Assembly: GCA_944391315.1 (NCBI GenBank) | Contig: CALXTD010000010.1 | Location: forward strand, 1 to 51,495 | DNA length: 51,495 nt | Source: an uncultured Alphaproteobacteria bacterium | GTDB lineage: Bacteria > Pseudomonadota > Alphaproteobacteria > RF32 > CAG-239 | Direction: 5' to 3' | The notes under the pieces: model-generated | Databases searched by the model: none | What the model saw: the letters and a program-made list of their open reading frames with translations, nothing else | What the model was told of the DNA's origin: nothing | Shown here: positions 7,436 to 15,530 of the stretch, in pieces | Numbering within the stretch: position 1 is the first letter of the stretch | Layout of the letters: the number at the start of each line of letters is the position of its first letter | Made by a program: the position numbers and the translations under genes

Positions 7436-7972
7436 TCACGGCAACAAACACATCGGCCGAACATTAAGTTTTTCACAACGGGGAGCAAAACGTGTCACTC
7501 CGTTTTCAAAATAAAGCACCCGTTTTCCCCGAAGATGAGAATAAATCCAATAAGCAGAAGAAAAATCAATCTTTTGCCCTCCGAGAAGAGTAAGCTCATT
7601 ATTAATGGCCTCAGCATTTTCAAAAAGGAAATCCCAAATTTTAAGAACACCCATATTCGCCGAATTGTTGTTAAATTTTACCAAAGCAGTTTCTTGCAAC
7701 GCTTTTGGAAAAGAAAGCTTTTGTGGCAAATCACAAAGAGCAATAAAACAATTTTTAACACAAACAGCAATCGGAACATCGCCAAACGCCTTGTAAGAAC
7801 AAACAGCACCCGACTGGTATAAGACATCAAAAGGCAAAGTCTTAGAAACAATAGCTCCTTTTTTAGAAACGAACTCTCCGCCCCATCGCTTACATAAATC
7901 TTCAATCGTGACACCTTTAATCAGCATCTCGCGAAAAATAAAATCCACCGCTTCACTTTTATCTTGATTCAT
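7436..7972 (-). CDS. Hypothetical protein, paralogue family member B
   Basis: A soluble 178-residue protein of unknown function. Like member A it has the N-terminal R-W-GGEFVSKKG motif (29-39), then FDVLYQSG (48-55), VPIAVCVKNCFIA (66-78), an MG-x4-W segment (107-113), LLGG (129-132), YW (141-142) and a terminal VRP (171-173). The core matches member C best: FDVLYQSG against PVLYQNG, the MG-W-L-N-L-LG spacing, YW, and VRP. Cys residues are frequent (seven), fitting a reducing cytoplasm. Its promoter (8020-8048) is TTGACA-N17-TAAGGA, 76 nt before the start; the leader is about 80 percent A/T and has no Shine-Dalgarno. It lies beside the repeat-rich spacer downstream of infB. Confidence 0.75.
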   Translation of the reverse strand: MNQDKSEAVDFIFREMLIKGVTIEDLCKRWGGEFVSKKGAIVSKTLPFDVLYQSGAVCSYKAFGDVPIAVCVKNCFIALCDLPQKLSFPKALQETALVKFNNNSANMGVLKIWDFLFENAEAINNELTLLGGQKIDFSSAYWIYSHLRGKRVLYFENGVTRFAPRCEKLNVRPMCLLP

Positions 7973-8019
7973 AATAAAAATATAAAAAATTATATAAATA
8001 AAAATTCAAAATCAAATTA

Positions 8020-8048
8020 TCCTTAAACGAAAAAACAATTTTTGTCAA
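8020..8048 (-). promoter_or_regulatory. Promoter of family member B
   Basis: Minus-strand TTGACA (8043-8048), 17-nt spacer, TAAGGA (8020-8025). It lies 76 nt before the start codon, the same arrangement as the other members of the family. Confidence 0.5.
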
Positions 8049-8270
8049 TATCTGGATTAATCGACCATTATACGAGTTTTTTCAAAAAGTTCGGAGAATG
8101 AGTCGAGTAATAAGATTTAAGGAAGGAAAAAGCGCAGTGTACACACTAGTACATGAGCATTTTTCCTATCCACAAAATCTGTATTAATCGACCATTATAC
8201 GAGTTTTTTTAAAGTTTAATATGTGAGTCGAATAATAAGAATTTAGGAATTTTGCGAGCAAGTGCTAAGC

Positions 8271-8298
8271 AAAAACAACCGTTGCTCCGGTTGTTTTT
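8271..8298. terminator. Hairpin terminator downstream of infB
   Basis: A perfect 11-bp stem AAAAACAACCG / CGGTTGTTTTT (8271-8281 with 8288-8298) with a 6-nt loop. It can act in both directions and is the best candidate for the 3' end of the rimP-nusA-ylxR-infB transcript. It lies inside the larger second repeat unit. Confidence 0.7.
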
Positions 8299-8438
8299 GT
8301 CTGCAAACTCTTTGGAACATCTTGTTGAGCTAGGCTGCGAAAGCTGCCGCAGCGAAACTAGATGCCTAAGGTACACAGAAGTACGTGACCGAGCAAAATA
8401 TCCGACAATTCTGTATTAGTCGACCACAGAGTAAACTT

Positions 8439-10949
8439 TTAAAGGGTTGGAGCTATCTCCTCCACCTCATAACACTCAATAAAATCGCCAACTTGAATGT
8501 CGTTGTAGTTTTCAAAACTCATACCACATTCATAACCGGATTTTACTTCACGAACATCTTCTTTGAAGCGTTTGAGTTGAGCAAGAGCACCGTCGTGAAT
8601 AACAACGTTATCACGCAACAGGCGAACCTTTGCCCCACGTTTAACAAAGCCCTCGGTAACCATACAACCGCCAACTTTACCAACGCCGGTAATATTGAAG
8701 ACATTGCGAATTTCAGCATAACCAATAATCTTTTCTTTAAGCTCAGGCGTTAACATTCCCTCCAGCGCTTTCTTAATATCGTCAACCACATCATAGATGA
8801 TGGAATAATAACGAATATCAACACCATCTTGACGGGCAAGATCACGCGCATGAGGAATGGCGCGAACGTTAAATCCGATAATAAAGGCATTTGAAGCTTT
8901 TGCTAAAGTAACATCTGAATCTGAAATCGGACCAACCGCCGAATGCAGAATCTGAACACTAACTTCGTCATTAGAGAGCTTTTTAATTGTTCCCTCGATG
9001 GCTTCGATAGAACCTTGAACATCGGCCTTGATAATAACCGGAAGATGTTTAACTTCACCGGACTTAATTTTATCAAGCATTTGCTCCATAGCCGATTTCG
9101 CGCTCTTAACTAACTTAGCGTCACGCTCTTTACGAATACGATAATTGGTAACTTCTTTAGCCTGAGCCTCGTCTTTAACGATAACAAAATCATCACCGGC
9201 GGCCGGTGTACCTTGCAAACCAAGGATTTCAACCGGAGTTGCCGGACCGGCCTCAGTCATTTTCTTACCATGTTCATTAAACATTGCACGAATATGGCCC
9301 CATTCTTTTCCGGCAATACAAATATCGCCGACATGAAGCGTTCCGTTCTGAACCAAAACAGTTGCAACCGAACCACGGCCTTTTTCCATTTTAGCTTCAA
9401 CCACAGCACCTTGGGCCAAACGGTTTGGATTTGCTTTCAAATCAAGAATTTCTGCTTGCAGCAAAATAGCTTCGACCAACTTATCAATATTGATTCTCTT
9501 CTTAGCAGAAACCTCGGCGCACAAACTATCACCGCCCATCTCTTCAACCGCAATCCCGTGTTGCAGCAAAGCTGTCTTAACTTTCATCGGATCAGCACCC
9601 GGCAAATCGATTTTGTTAATAGCAACCACAATTGGCACTTCAGCGGCCTGAGCATGACGAATAGCCTCAACTGTTTGCGGCATAATGCCATCATTAGCAG
9701 CCACAACCAAGACCACAATATCCGTAACTTTTGCACCACGAGCACGCATTTCGGAGAAAGCTTCGTGTCCCGGAGTATCAATAAAGGTAATTTTTTTACC
9801 GCCGGCAACTTCAATCTGATAAGCACCGATATGCTGAGTAATACCACCGGCTTCACGAGCAGCCACATTGGTCTCGCGCAAGGCATCAAGCAATGATGTT
9901 TTACCATGGTCTACGTGTCCCATAACCGTAACAACCGGCGCTCTTGGCTGCAAATCATCTGCAGTATCTTGCGGACCGGTCAAACCCTGCTCTACATCAC
10001 TATCAGCCACACGTTTAACCTTATGGCCAAACTCTTCAACCACGATTTGAGCCGTATCAGCATCAATTGGTTGGTTAATAGTAGCCATAACACCGAGAGC
10101 CATCAATTTTTTAATAACCTCGGCACTTTTTTCTGCCATACGGTTAGCCAATTCCTGAACAGTAATAATTTCAGGAACAACAACCTCTTTAATAATTTTT
10201 TCAGCAGGTTGTTGCGGAGCTTGCTGAGGTTTCGGCTGTTTTTTCTTAAAGCGACGACGCGGAGCTCCATAACCATAATCATCGTCATCATCATCCATTG
10301 AACCCATAACATTATGAAGATTAACTTTTCCTCCACGACGTTGTGGTTCAAAGCTGCGCTTCATAATCTTTTTACGCTCTTGTTCAAAAACTTCTTCTTT
10401 GCTTAAAGACTTTCCGCCTTTTTGAGAACGATAAGAACTATCATCATCATTATCTTCGTCATCATCAAAATCACGAGGTCTCTTATCCTTAGCCTTTGAA
10501 GCTGCACGTTCTTCCGCCGCAGCTGATTTTTCAGGATTAACGGCAGAATCAGGCTGTGTCTCAACTTTTTGAGGCTGTTTAACTTCTTGCTTTTGCTGGC
10601 TTTGAGCCTTTTCTTTTTCTTGTTCTTCAGCTTGTTTTTGTGCTTTAAGAGCCTCTTCTTGTTCACGACGCAACTGACGCTGACGCTCTTTTTCTTCCTC
10701 TTCAAGACGACGCTTTGCCTCATGCTCTTTTGCTTCGGCAATCAACTTAAGCTTAGCGGCCGTAGCATCATCAATCTGCACTTTAGGTTCTTCTTTTTTA
10801 GCTGCAGAAATAATTCTTTTTTTGCGCACCTCAACCTGAACGATCTTTTTGCCATCATTATGGTTTTTAGCGGCATCACCCACATTTTTAAGGGTAAGGG
10901 TAGATTTCCCTGATAATGTCAACCTGCTTTTTGCACTATCTTCTGTCAT
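8439..10949 (-). CDS. infB: Translation initiation factor IF-2
   Basis: IF2 is the GTPase that brings initiator tRNA to the 30S subunit and promotes subunit joining. Length is 836 residues. The N-terminus [13 protein letters not shown] is typical of alphaproteobacterial IF2, followed by a long charged Lys/Glu/Gln coiled-coil and Asp-rich segment (about 40-240). The IF2_N helix ([20 protein letters not shown]) precedes the G domain with [14 protein letters not shown] (G1), DTPGHEAF (G3) and NKIDLPGA (G4). Domains II-IV follow, ending in [11 protein letters not shown]. Fourth and last gene of rimP-nusA-ylxR-infB, 30 nt after ylxR. rbfA, its usual follower, is elsewhere. Confidence 0.97.
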   Translation of the reverse strand: MTEDSAKSRLTLSGKSTLTLKNVGDAAKNHNDGKKIVQVEVRKKRIISAAKKEEPKVQIDDATAAKLKLIAEAKEHEAKRRLEEEEKERQRQLRREQEEALKAQKQAEEQEKEKAQSQQKQEVKQPQKVETQPDSAVNPEKSAAAEERAASKAKDKRPRDFDDDEDNDDDSSYRSQKGGKSLSKEEVFEQERKKIMKRSFEPQRRGGKVNLHNVMGSMDDDDDDYGYGAPRRRFKKKQPKPQQAPQQPAEKIIKEVVVPEIITVQELANRMAEKSAEVIKKLMALGVMATINQPIDADTAQIVVEEFGHKVKRVADSDVEQGLTGPQDTADDLQPRAPVVTVMGHVDHGKTSLLDALRETNVAAREAGGITQHIGAYQIEVAGGKKITFIDTPGHEAFSEMRARGAKVTDIVVLVVAANDGIMPQTVEAIRHAQAAEVPIVVAINKIDLPGADPMKVKTALLQHGIAVEEMGGDSLCAEVSAKKRINIDKLVEAILLQAEILDLKANPNRLAQGAVVEAKMEKGRGSVATVLVQNGTLHVGDICIAGKEWGHIRAMFNEHGKKMTEAGPATPVEILGLQGTPAAGDDFVIVKDEAQAKEVTNYRIRKERDAKLVKSAKSAMEQMLDKIKSGEVKHLPVIIKADVQGSIEAIEGTIKKLSNDEVSVQILHSAVGPISDSDVTLAKASNAFIIGFNVRAIPHARDLARQDGVDIRYYSIIYDVVDDIKKALEGMLTPELKEKIIGYAEIRNVFNITGVGKVGGCMVTEGFVKRGAKVRLLRDNVVIHDGALAQLKRFKEDVREVKSGYECGMSFENYNDIQVGDFIECYEVEEIAPTL

Positions 10950-10979
10950 TAATATCTTTCTCCATATCGTCTTTTTAAT

Positions 10980-11549
10980 TTACGCATTCAAAAACTGCTC
11001 ATAACGTTTCAGTTCTCGATAAACGGCATTTGCCATATCGCCCTTGAGTAAGGCGGCATGAACCGTATTAACTTTATCCAGTGCCTTATCCAACTCCTCA
11101 ACATTAAACAAAGTCAAAACCTCTAAACTTCCGGCAACAGCCAAAATTTTCTGATGTCCATCATCACCGGCATCAACAGCCTCTAACAAAAAAGCTGCTT
11201 TATTTTTGATAACAGCATCTTTAACTTTTTCAAAACCGGCAACAAACTGCCCTGCTTTTCTTGCAAAATTAAGCATATCAAAGCATTTTTTCTTCAACAA
11301 AGTCTCAACCATAGGCACAAGGGCATCTTCCACATGAGCCTTTCCTTTTGTAACTTTTGCAAAAAGATGTTTATTTACTGCCGTTTCGAGCAACTTCTTT
11401 GAATTAGAAACATAAATTCCCTTTCCCGCCAGTTTTTTATAAAAATCGGGCACAACCGTATTACCGTTAACCAATACAAAACGAAGCATATCGGTCTTAG
11501 GTTTTATCTCACCACTGGCAATACATTTTCTATGAATATCTTTTTCCAT
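10980..11549 (-). CDS. ylxR: YlxR-type RNA-binding protein with L7Ae-like second half
   Basis: A 189-residue protein of the RNA-binding family found between nusA and infB. The N-terminal YlxR (DUF448) domain shows RKCIASGEIKPKTDMLRFV and KKLAGKGIYVSNSKKLLETAV. The second half (about 90-180) has FDMLNFARKAGQFVAGFEKVKDAV, typical of the L7Ae-like module fused to YlxR in alphaproteobacteria. YlxR acts on RNA; in other bacteria it modulates RNase P or gene expression. GAGG precedes the ATG at 11549, and nusA ends 41 nt upstream, so it is cotranscribed with nusA and infB. The family call is firm; the cellular function is not settled. Confidence 0.9.
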   Translation of the reverse strand: MEKDIHRKCIASGEIKPKTDMLRFVLVNGNTVVPDFYKKLAGKGIYVSNSKKLLETAVNKHLFAKVTKGKAHVEDALVPMVETLLKKKCFDMLNFARKAGQFVAGFEKVKDAVIKNKAAFLLEAVDAGDDGHQKILAVAGSLEVLTLFNVEELDKALDKVNTVHAALLKGDMANAVYRELKRYEQFLNA

Positions 11550-11590
11550 TATGTTTCACCCTCAAAGCCGCCAGAGCGGAGGAAAAGCTA

Positions 11591-13135
11591 TTACAGCTTT
11601 TCCCCGTCAGAAGCGTTTTCATCATCAGCAAACCAGTGTTCACGAGCTTCCATGATGATTTTATTAGCCTCGGTTTGTGAAATAACATTTTCACCGAGCA
11701 TTTCAATAAGCTCATCAGCAGCCAAATCACCAAGATCATCAAGAGTTTTAACACCTTTTTCAGCAAGGGTCAAAATCATATCCTGATCCAAACCGCTAAT
11801 ACCCATAAGCTGGTCATCAATACCGAGAGACTTTTTCTTGTTTGCAAATTCGGCATCACGTTTAGCAACAAACTCTTTTGCACGATTCTGCAGTTCTTTA
11901 GCCACATCTTCATCAAAACCTTCGATTTCAGAAAGCTCAGACAAATCAACCAAAGCAATTTCATCAACAGTAGAGAAACCTTCAGCAATCAAGAGATGAG
12001 CAATCATCTCATCAACATCCAAAGCTTCCATAAAGCGCTGAGAACGAACCTTGTTTTCATTAGAACGACGTTCTTGCTCTTGCTCTTCGGTCAAGACATC
12101 AATATCACAACCCAAAAGCTGAGAAGCGAGCTTAACATTCTGACCGCGGCGACCGATAGCAATAGAGAACTGGTCTTGAGCAACAACAGCCTCTATACGG
12201 TTATTTTCCTCGTCAAGAACAACTTTTGTAACTTCTGCCGGAGCCAGCGCACTGACAATGTACTGAGCCTTATCGTCAGAATAAGGAACAACGTCGATTT
12301 TTTCACCCTGAAGTTCATTAACAACGGCTTGAACTCTGATACCGCGCAATCCAACACAAGCACCAACAGCATCAACAGTCATATCGTCTGCTTTAACGGC
12401 AATTTTGGCCTTAGACCCCGGATCACGAGCAACACCCATAATTTTAACAATTCCATCATAAATTTCAGGAACTTCTTGGGTAAAGAGCTTAGCCATAAAT
12501 TCAGGGCAAGTACGAGATAAAAAGATTTGCGGACCTTTGTTTTCGCGACGAACATCTAAAACATATGCACGAATGCGGTCACCATTCTTAAACTTTTCTC
12601 TCGGAATAATTTCATCACGACGCAAAATAGCCTCGGTCTTACCAATATCGAGAACCACATTGCCAAATTCGATTCTTTTAACAGTACCGTTAACAATCGT
12701 ACCGATTTTTTCTTTATATTCTTCAAACTGCTTATTACGCTCAGCTTCACGAACTTTTTGTACGATAACTTGTTTTGCGGTTTGAGCGGCAATACGACCA
12801 AAATCAATCGGAGGAAGAGCATCAACCAAAAAATCACCGACTTTAGCATCAGCCTTATAATTTTTAGCCAACTTCAAAGGCAGCTGAGCCGCTTCATTTT
12901 CAATAATGGCATCATCAGCCACAACTTCGCGATAACGAGACAAAGCAATAGCGCCGGTTTTGCGATCAATTTTAGCGCGAATATCATGCTCAGCACCATA
13001 TTTAGAGCGAGCACCTTTTTGAATGGCAACTTCCATTGCTACAAAAACATCTTCGCGGTCAATATTTTTTTCACGAGCCACAGTATCGGCAACTAAAATA
13101 ATTTCCGGTCTCGGCATGCTTTCCATATTTTCCAT
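11591..13135 (-). CDS. nusA: Transcription termination/antitermination factor NusA
   Basis: NusA binds RNA polymerase and nascent RNA and affects pausing, termination and antitermination. The 514-residue protein has the N-terminal polymerase-binding domain (VADTVAREKNIDREDVFVAMEVAIQKGARSKYG), an S1 domain (GTIVNGTVKRIEFGNVVLDIG), two KH domains (DAVGACVGLRGIRVQAVVNEL; FSIAIGRRGQNVKLASQLLG) and C-terminal helix-hairpin-helix acidic repeats (ISGLDQDMILTLAEKGVKTLDDL). The start at 13135 has GAGG 8 nt upstream; the TTG at 13141 lies too close to it. It follows rimP by 26 nt. A terminator-like hairpin in the operon leader (13694-13722) may make NusA control its own synthesis. Confidence 0.97.
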   Translation of the reverse strand: MENMESMPRPEIILVADTVAREKNIDREDVFVAMEVAIQKGARSKYGAEHDIRAKIDRKTGAIALSRYREVVADDAIIENEAAQLPLKLAKNYKADAKVGDFLVDALPPIDFGRIAAQTAKQVIVQKVREAERNKQFEEYKEKIGTIVNGTVKRIEFGNVVLDIGKTEAILRRDEIIPREKFKNGDRIRAYVLDVRRENKGPQIFLSRTCPEFMAKLFTQEVPEIYDGIVKIMGVARDPGSKAKIAVKADDMTVDAVGACVGLRGIRVQAVVNELQGEKIDVVPYSDDKAQYIVSALAPAEVTKVVLDEENNRIEAVVAQDQFSIAIGRRGQNVKLASQLLGCDIDVLTEEQEQERRSNENKVRSQRFMEALDVDEMIAHLLIAEGFSTVDEIALVDLSELSEIEGFDEDVAKELQNRAKEFVAKRDAEFANKKKSLGIDDQLMGISGLDQDMILTLAEKGVKTLDDLGDLAADELIEMLGENVISQTEANKIIMEAREHWFADDENASDGEKL

Positions 13136-13161
13136 TATCAAATCCTCATTATTTATAAAAG

Positions 13162-13665
13162 TTATTGTAAATCAGAATCATCTTGCGCGTCGGCAAACTC
13201 TTGCAACAACGCATCGGTAATTAAAATTTTGGCCTTTGCCACATCAGCAAAAGGAATGGCATAAACTTTGTCATCCATTTCAAATGAAATAATACCTTTA
13301 TCATCAATAGAAATAATTTTTCCCTTAAAGCGCTTTCTCTTCTCAATTTCGCAAGAAGTTTCAACTTTAGCCTCATATCCGGCAAAGCGCTTAAAATGAG
13401 CAGGCTTAGTCAATGGTCTGTCGATTCCCGGAGAGCTAACCTCTAAAGAATATTGACTTTCGATAGGATCTTTATCATCAAGCACATCAGACAAAGCGCG
13501 GCTAACTTTAGCACAATCATCAACCGTAATATTTTTACCGTCTTTGCGATCAATCATAACCTGCAAAGTCGGATTTTTAGCCCCAACTGTTAAAACACGA
13601 ATAAGCTCATAGCCTTCTTTTTCAACAACGGGCTCAATCAAAGAATAAAGCGGATGTTCCTGCAT
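13162..13665 (-). CDS. rimP: Ribosome maturation factor RimP
   Basis: RimP assists 30S assembly and usually opens the nusA-infB operon, as here. Length is 167 residues. The N-terminal alpha/beta domain shows LIEPVVEKEGYELIRV and VDDCAKVSRALSDVLD, then the signature SLEVSSPGIDRPLTKPAHFKRFAG, and the C-terminal SH3-like domain (FKGKIISIDDKGIISFEM). It ends in an acidic Gln/Asp tail. AAAGGA lies upstream of the ATG at 13665. The promoter is probably TTGCTT-N16-TATAAA, with a hairpin plus U run between it and the start codon. Confidence 0.96.
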   Translation of the reverse strand: MQEHPLYSLIEPVVEKEGYELIRVLTVGAKNPTLQVMIDRKDGKNITVDDCAKVSRALSDVLDDKDPIESQYSLEVSSPGIDRPLTKPAHFKRFAGYEAKVETSCEIEKRKRFKGKIISIDDKGIISFEMDDKVYAIPFADVAKAKILITDALLQEFADAQDDSDLQ

Positions 13666-13693
13666 AAGGTCGATTCCTTTTAACTAAGTTAAC

Positions 13694-13722
13694 AAAAAAG
13701 CGGGGTTTTTTGACCCCACTTT
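13694..13722 (-). promoter_or_regulatory. Possible attenuator in the rimP-nusA operon leader
   Basis: Minus-strand AAAGTGGGG (13714-13722) pairs with CCCCGCTTT (13697-13705; one G-U pair), loop 8 nt, followed by TTTTTTG. It lies downstream of a promoter candidate (TTGCTT, N16, TATAAA, near 13750-13778) and 29 nt before the rimP start, so transcripts must pass it to reach the operon. It could instead be a second terminator for the gene ending at 13823, but that gene has its own hairpin. Confidence 0.5.
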
Positions 13723-13793
13723 CAAACTAATATTCCCAACTATGTCGACTTTATACCATAAATTTTTAAAAAAGCAAGCACAAAATAAAAAAA

Positions 13794-13816
13794 AGGCCCT
13801 GCAAAAGCAGAACCCT
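13794..13816 (-). terminator. Terminator of family member C
   Basis: On the minus strand a stem of about 9-10 bp (AGGGTTCTGC with GCAGGGCCT, three G-U pairs) around TTTT is followed by a run of eight T. It lies just beyond the stop at 13823. Confidence 0.65.
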
Positions 13817-13822
13817 AAAAAC

Positions 13823-14251
13823 TCATTTCAGTTTTATAACCGGCCGCACCTTATAAAACAAAAGCGTATCAGAAGGCATACTGCGCACAAGGTGAAAACC
13901 AACAATCCCCATACAATATTCGGCATTTTCCTTTTGATCAAACCAGTAAGGTGAGTCAAAAACAATCGGCTTAAAGCCAATTAGCGCGGCCGTTTTGTTA
14001 AAATCTTTCAAAGAACTTCCCAGCAAAGCATTCCACGCACGCTTACTTCCCATAGAAATACGAAAAGATTTAAAGCGCAAAGACTTGCAATGCCGTCGAG
14101 CCGACGATAAGAGCATCCTTTTTGATACGGCATCCATAAAAGCAAACTCACCGACAACAATAGCAACAGGCTTAAGGCCATTTTTCAAAGGTACCAATGA
14201 TTGACACCCATTCTGATAAAGAACCGGTAACGGAAAAATATTATCATCCAT
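13823..14251 (-). CDS. Hypothetical protein, paralogue family member C
   Basis: A soluble protein of 142 residues with no recognised family name. It lacks the GG-FV N-terminal domain of members A and B and begins directly with the core: PVLYQNG (9-15), PLKNG (21-25), KPVAIVVGEFAFMD (27-40), MG-x4-W (67-73), IGFKPI (91-96), YW (102-103), VRSM (122-125), VRP (136-138). A longer reading from a TTG at 14323 was rejected because its first codons are the promoter itself and it would add a hydrophobic leader absent from the paralogues. The start at 14251 has no Shine-Dalgarno, in an A/T-only leader. Promoter at 14303-14330. Confidence 0.72.
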   Translation of the reverse strand: MDDNIFPLPVLYQNGCQSLVPLKNGLKPVAIVVGEFAFMDAVSKRMLLSSARRHCKSLRFKSFRISMGSKRAWNALLGSSLKDFNKTAALIGFKPIVFDSPYWFDQKENAEYCMGIVGFHLVRSMPSDTLLFYKVRPVIKLK

Positions 14252-14302
14252 AAAAATAAATATTAAAATTATAAATAAAAAAATACGAATCACTAATTTG
14301 GG

Positions 14303-14330
14303 ATATAAAGCAAGATTAGACAAAAGTCAA
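14303..14330 (-). promoter_or_regulatory. Promoter of family member C
   Basis: Minus-strand TTGACT (14325-14330), 16-nt spacer, TTATAT (14303-14308; or TATATC at spacing 17). The surrounding 22 nt (14317-14338) equal those before member A. It abuts the end of lptG (14341). Confidence 0.6.
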
Positions 14331-14340
14331 CAAAAAAAGA

Positions 14341-15450
14341 TTATCCGTCTTCTAATCTCAATAGGACTGAAACACTGACCAACGCCGTAATCAAAATCGG
14401 CGTCCACACAGCCATAAACGGGGGCAGATAAGAATTAAGCCCAAAGGCATAAATAACCTGCGACGCAAAATAAACCACAAATCCGGAAACTATACCGCCA
14501 ACGATAAGGAACAAGACACCGCCTTTGCGCATATTCGGACGCAGAGCAAAAACCGCGGCAACAAGAACCATCGCACAAAGTAAAAAAGGCGACGCTAACA
14601 AAGATAGATAACGCATTTTATGTTTCACAGCCGAAAAACCCGATTTTTCATAAAACCGAATAGTATCTGGCAGATCCCAAAAAGATATAGCCTCCGGATC
14701 CACAAAATTTTCTTTTATTCTATCCAGATTTATTGATGTTTTATAAGAAACTTTGTTCAAATCAATACGCGGCTTTCCTGTTTCAAAAACCTTAACATCT
14801 CTAAGCTCAAACTTCTGATCTTTTAGCACCGCCATAAAAGAATTAAGCTGGCGCAAGATTTGAGAATCACGATCAAGCTCTAAAATATCTACATCATAAA
14901 GATAAAGCGTATCTTCATCTTGCTGATGAACAGACTTTGCCTCCAGCACAAGCACTCTGTCATTATCAACCGCTTCTCTGATCCACAACCCTTTGTTCGA
15001 AAAAAGAACCGCTTTCGGATTTTTCGTTTTCAAACGATAATCAAGTGTTTCAAAAATCTCATTCATATAAGAGGCCACCGGATTAATCACGGCCACATTA
15101 ATAACTCCGACCATAAACACGGCAAACAGTACCGGCGCCAAAAAGCCCCAAACCGAAACACCGGCCGCCCGCACAATCACAAATTCACTGTTTTTGCTCA
15201 AACGCCAAAAAGTAGCCATCGCCGCAATCATCATCACGAACGGAAACACCATTTCCAAGGTCTTTGGCAGCTTCATAATCACCAGCTGGATTACAAAACC
15301 GGCAGAAATATCCGGCCGATCAGCCACACGACGCAGCATATCAATCATCTCAAACATAAACACGATACCAATGACCATCAGCAATACGGACAGAAAGTTC
15401 CATATTATCTGCTTCATCAAATAGCGACCGAGAATTGAGTTTGGTTTCAT
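14341..15450 (-). CDS. lptG: LPS export ABC transporter permease LptG
   Basis: With LptF and LptB, LptG forms the inner-membrane ABC transporter that extracts lipopolysaccharide and pushes it along the Lpt bridge. The 369-residue protein has the YjgP/YjgQ layout: N-terminal ILGRYLMKQIIWNFLSVLLMVIG, three membrane helices, the SEFVIVRAAGVSVWGFLAPV coupling segment, a periplasmic beta-jellyroll (about 135-265), and three C-terminal helices. Start 15450 matches family length; the reading from 15516 would add an extra hydrophobic leader. It stands alone here, with lptF 25 kb away next to lptD. Assigned as LptG rather than LptF because the other copy matches LptF better. Confidence 0.88.
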   Translation of the reverse strand: MKPNSILGRYLMKQIIWNFLSVLLMVIGIVFMFEMIDMLRRVADRPDISAGFVIQLVIMKLPKTLEMVFPFVMMIAAMATFWRLSKNSEFVIVRAAGVSVWGFLAPVLFAVFMVGVINVAVINPVASYMNEIFETLDYRLKTKNPKAVLFSNKGLWIREAVDNDRVLVLEAKSVHQQDEDTLYLYDVDILELDRDSQILRQLNSFMAVLKDQKFELRDVKVFETGKPRIDLNKVSYKTSINLDRIKENFVDPEAISFWDLPDTIRFYEKSGFSAVKHKMRYLSLLASPFLLCAMVLVAAVFALRPNMRKGGVLFLIVGGIVSGFVVYFASQVIYAFGLNSYLPPFMAVWTPILITALVSVSVLLRLEDG

Positions 15451-15530
15451 AAAACTACGCCTTACAAAATCATCATTAATTGCTGCTAAGATAAACAAAA
15501 AGAAAAATCTTCGCAATCAAAAAATAACAG

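Larger units (their letters stand above)
7973..8438. repeat. 466-bp gene-free spacer with a partly tandem structured repeat
   Basis: No credible ORF. A 27-nt sequence beginning ATTAATCGACCATTATACGA is present twice, exactly (8056-8082 and 8183-8209), and a truncated third copy (ATTAGTCGACCA, 8415-8426) abuts the infB stop. After each full copy come GAGTCGARTAATAAG (8100-, 8225-) and a GTACACA-x-AGTACRTGA block (8139-8158, 8371-8394). Unit 1 is therefore about 130 bp and unit 2 about 230 bp, the latter enlarged by a segment with the hairpin at 8271-8298 and a GCTGCG/CGCAGC hairpin (8334-8353). ATTAATCGA and TCGAGTAAT within a unit can pair. The minus-strand reading of the 27-mer contains TATAAT. 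The left end holds the promoter of member B. Confidence 0.75.

Noticed and set aside
7973-8438. CRISPR array or insertion sequence
   Set aside because: Only two full repeat copies with unequal spacing, no transposase ORF, no target duplication recognised.
9213-9896. 227-codon plus-strand ORF antisense to infB
   Set aside because: Lies wholly in the conserved GTPase region of infB; no plausible start context.
14252-14323. N-terminal extension of member C from TTG at 14323, giving a hydrophobic leader
   Set aside because: The extension would be the promoter region itself (-10 and spacer) and is absent in paralogues.
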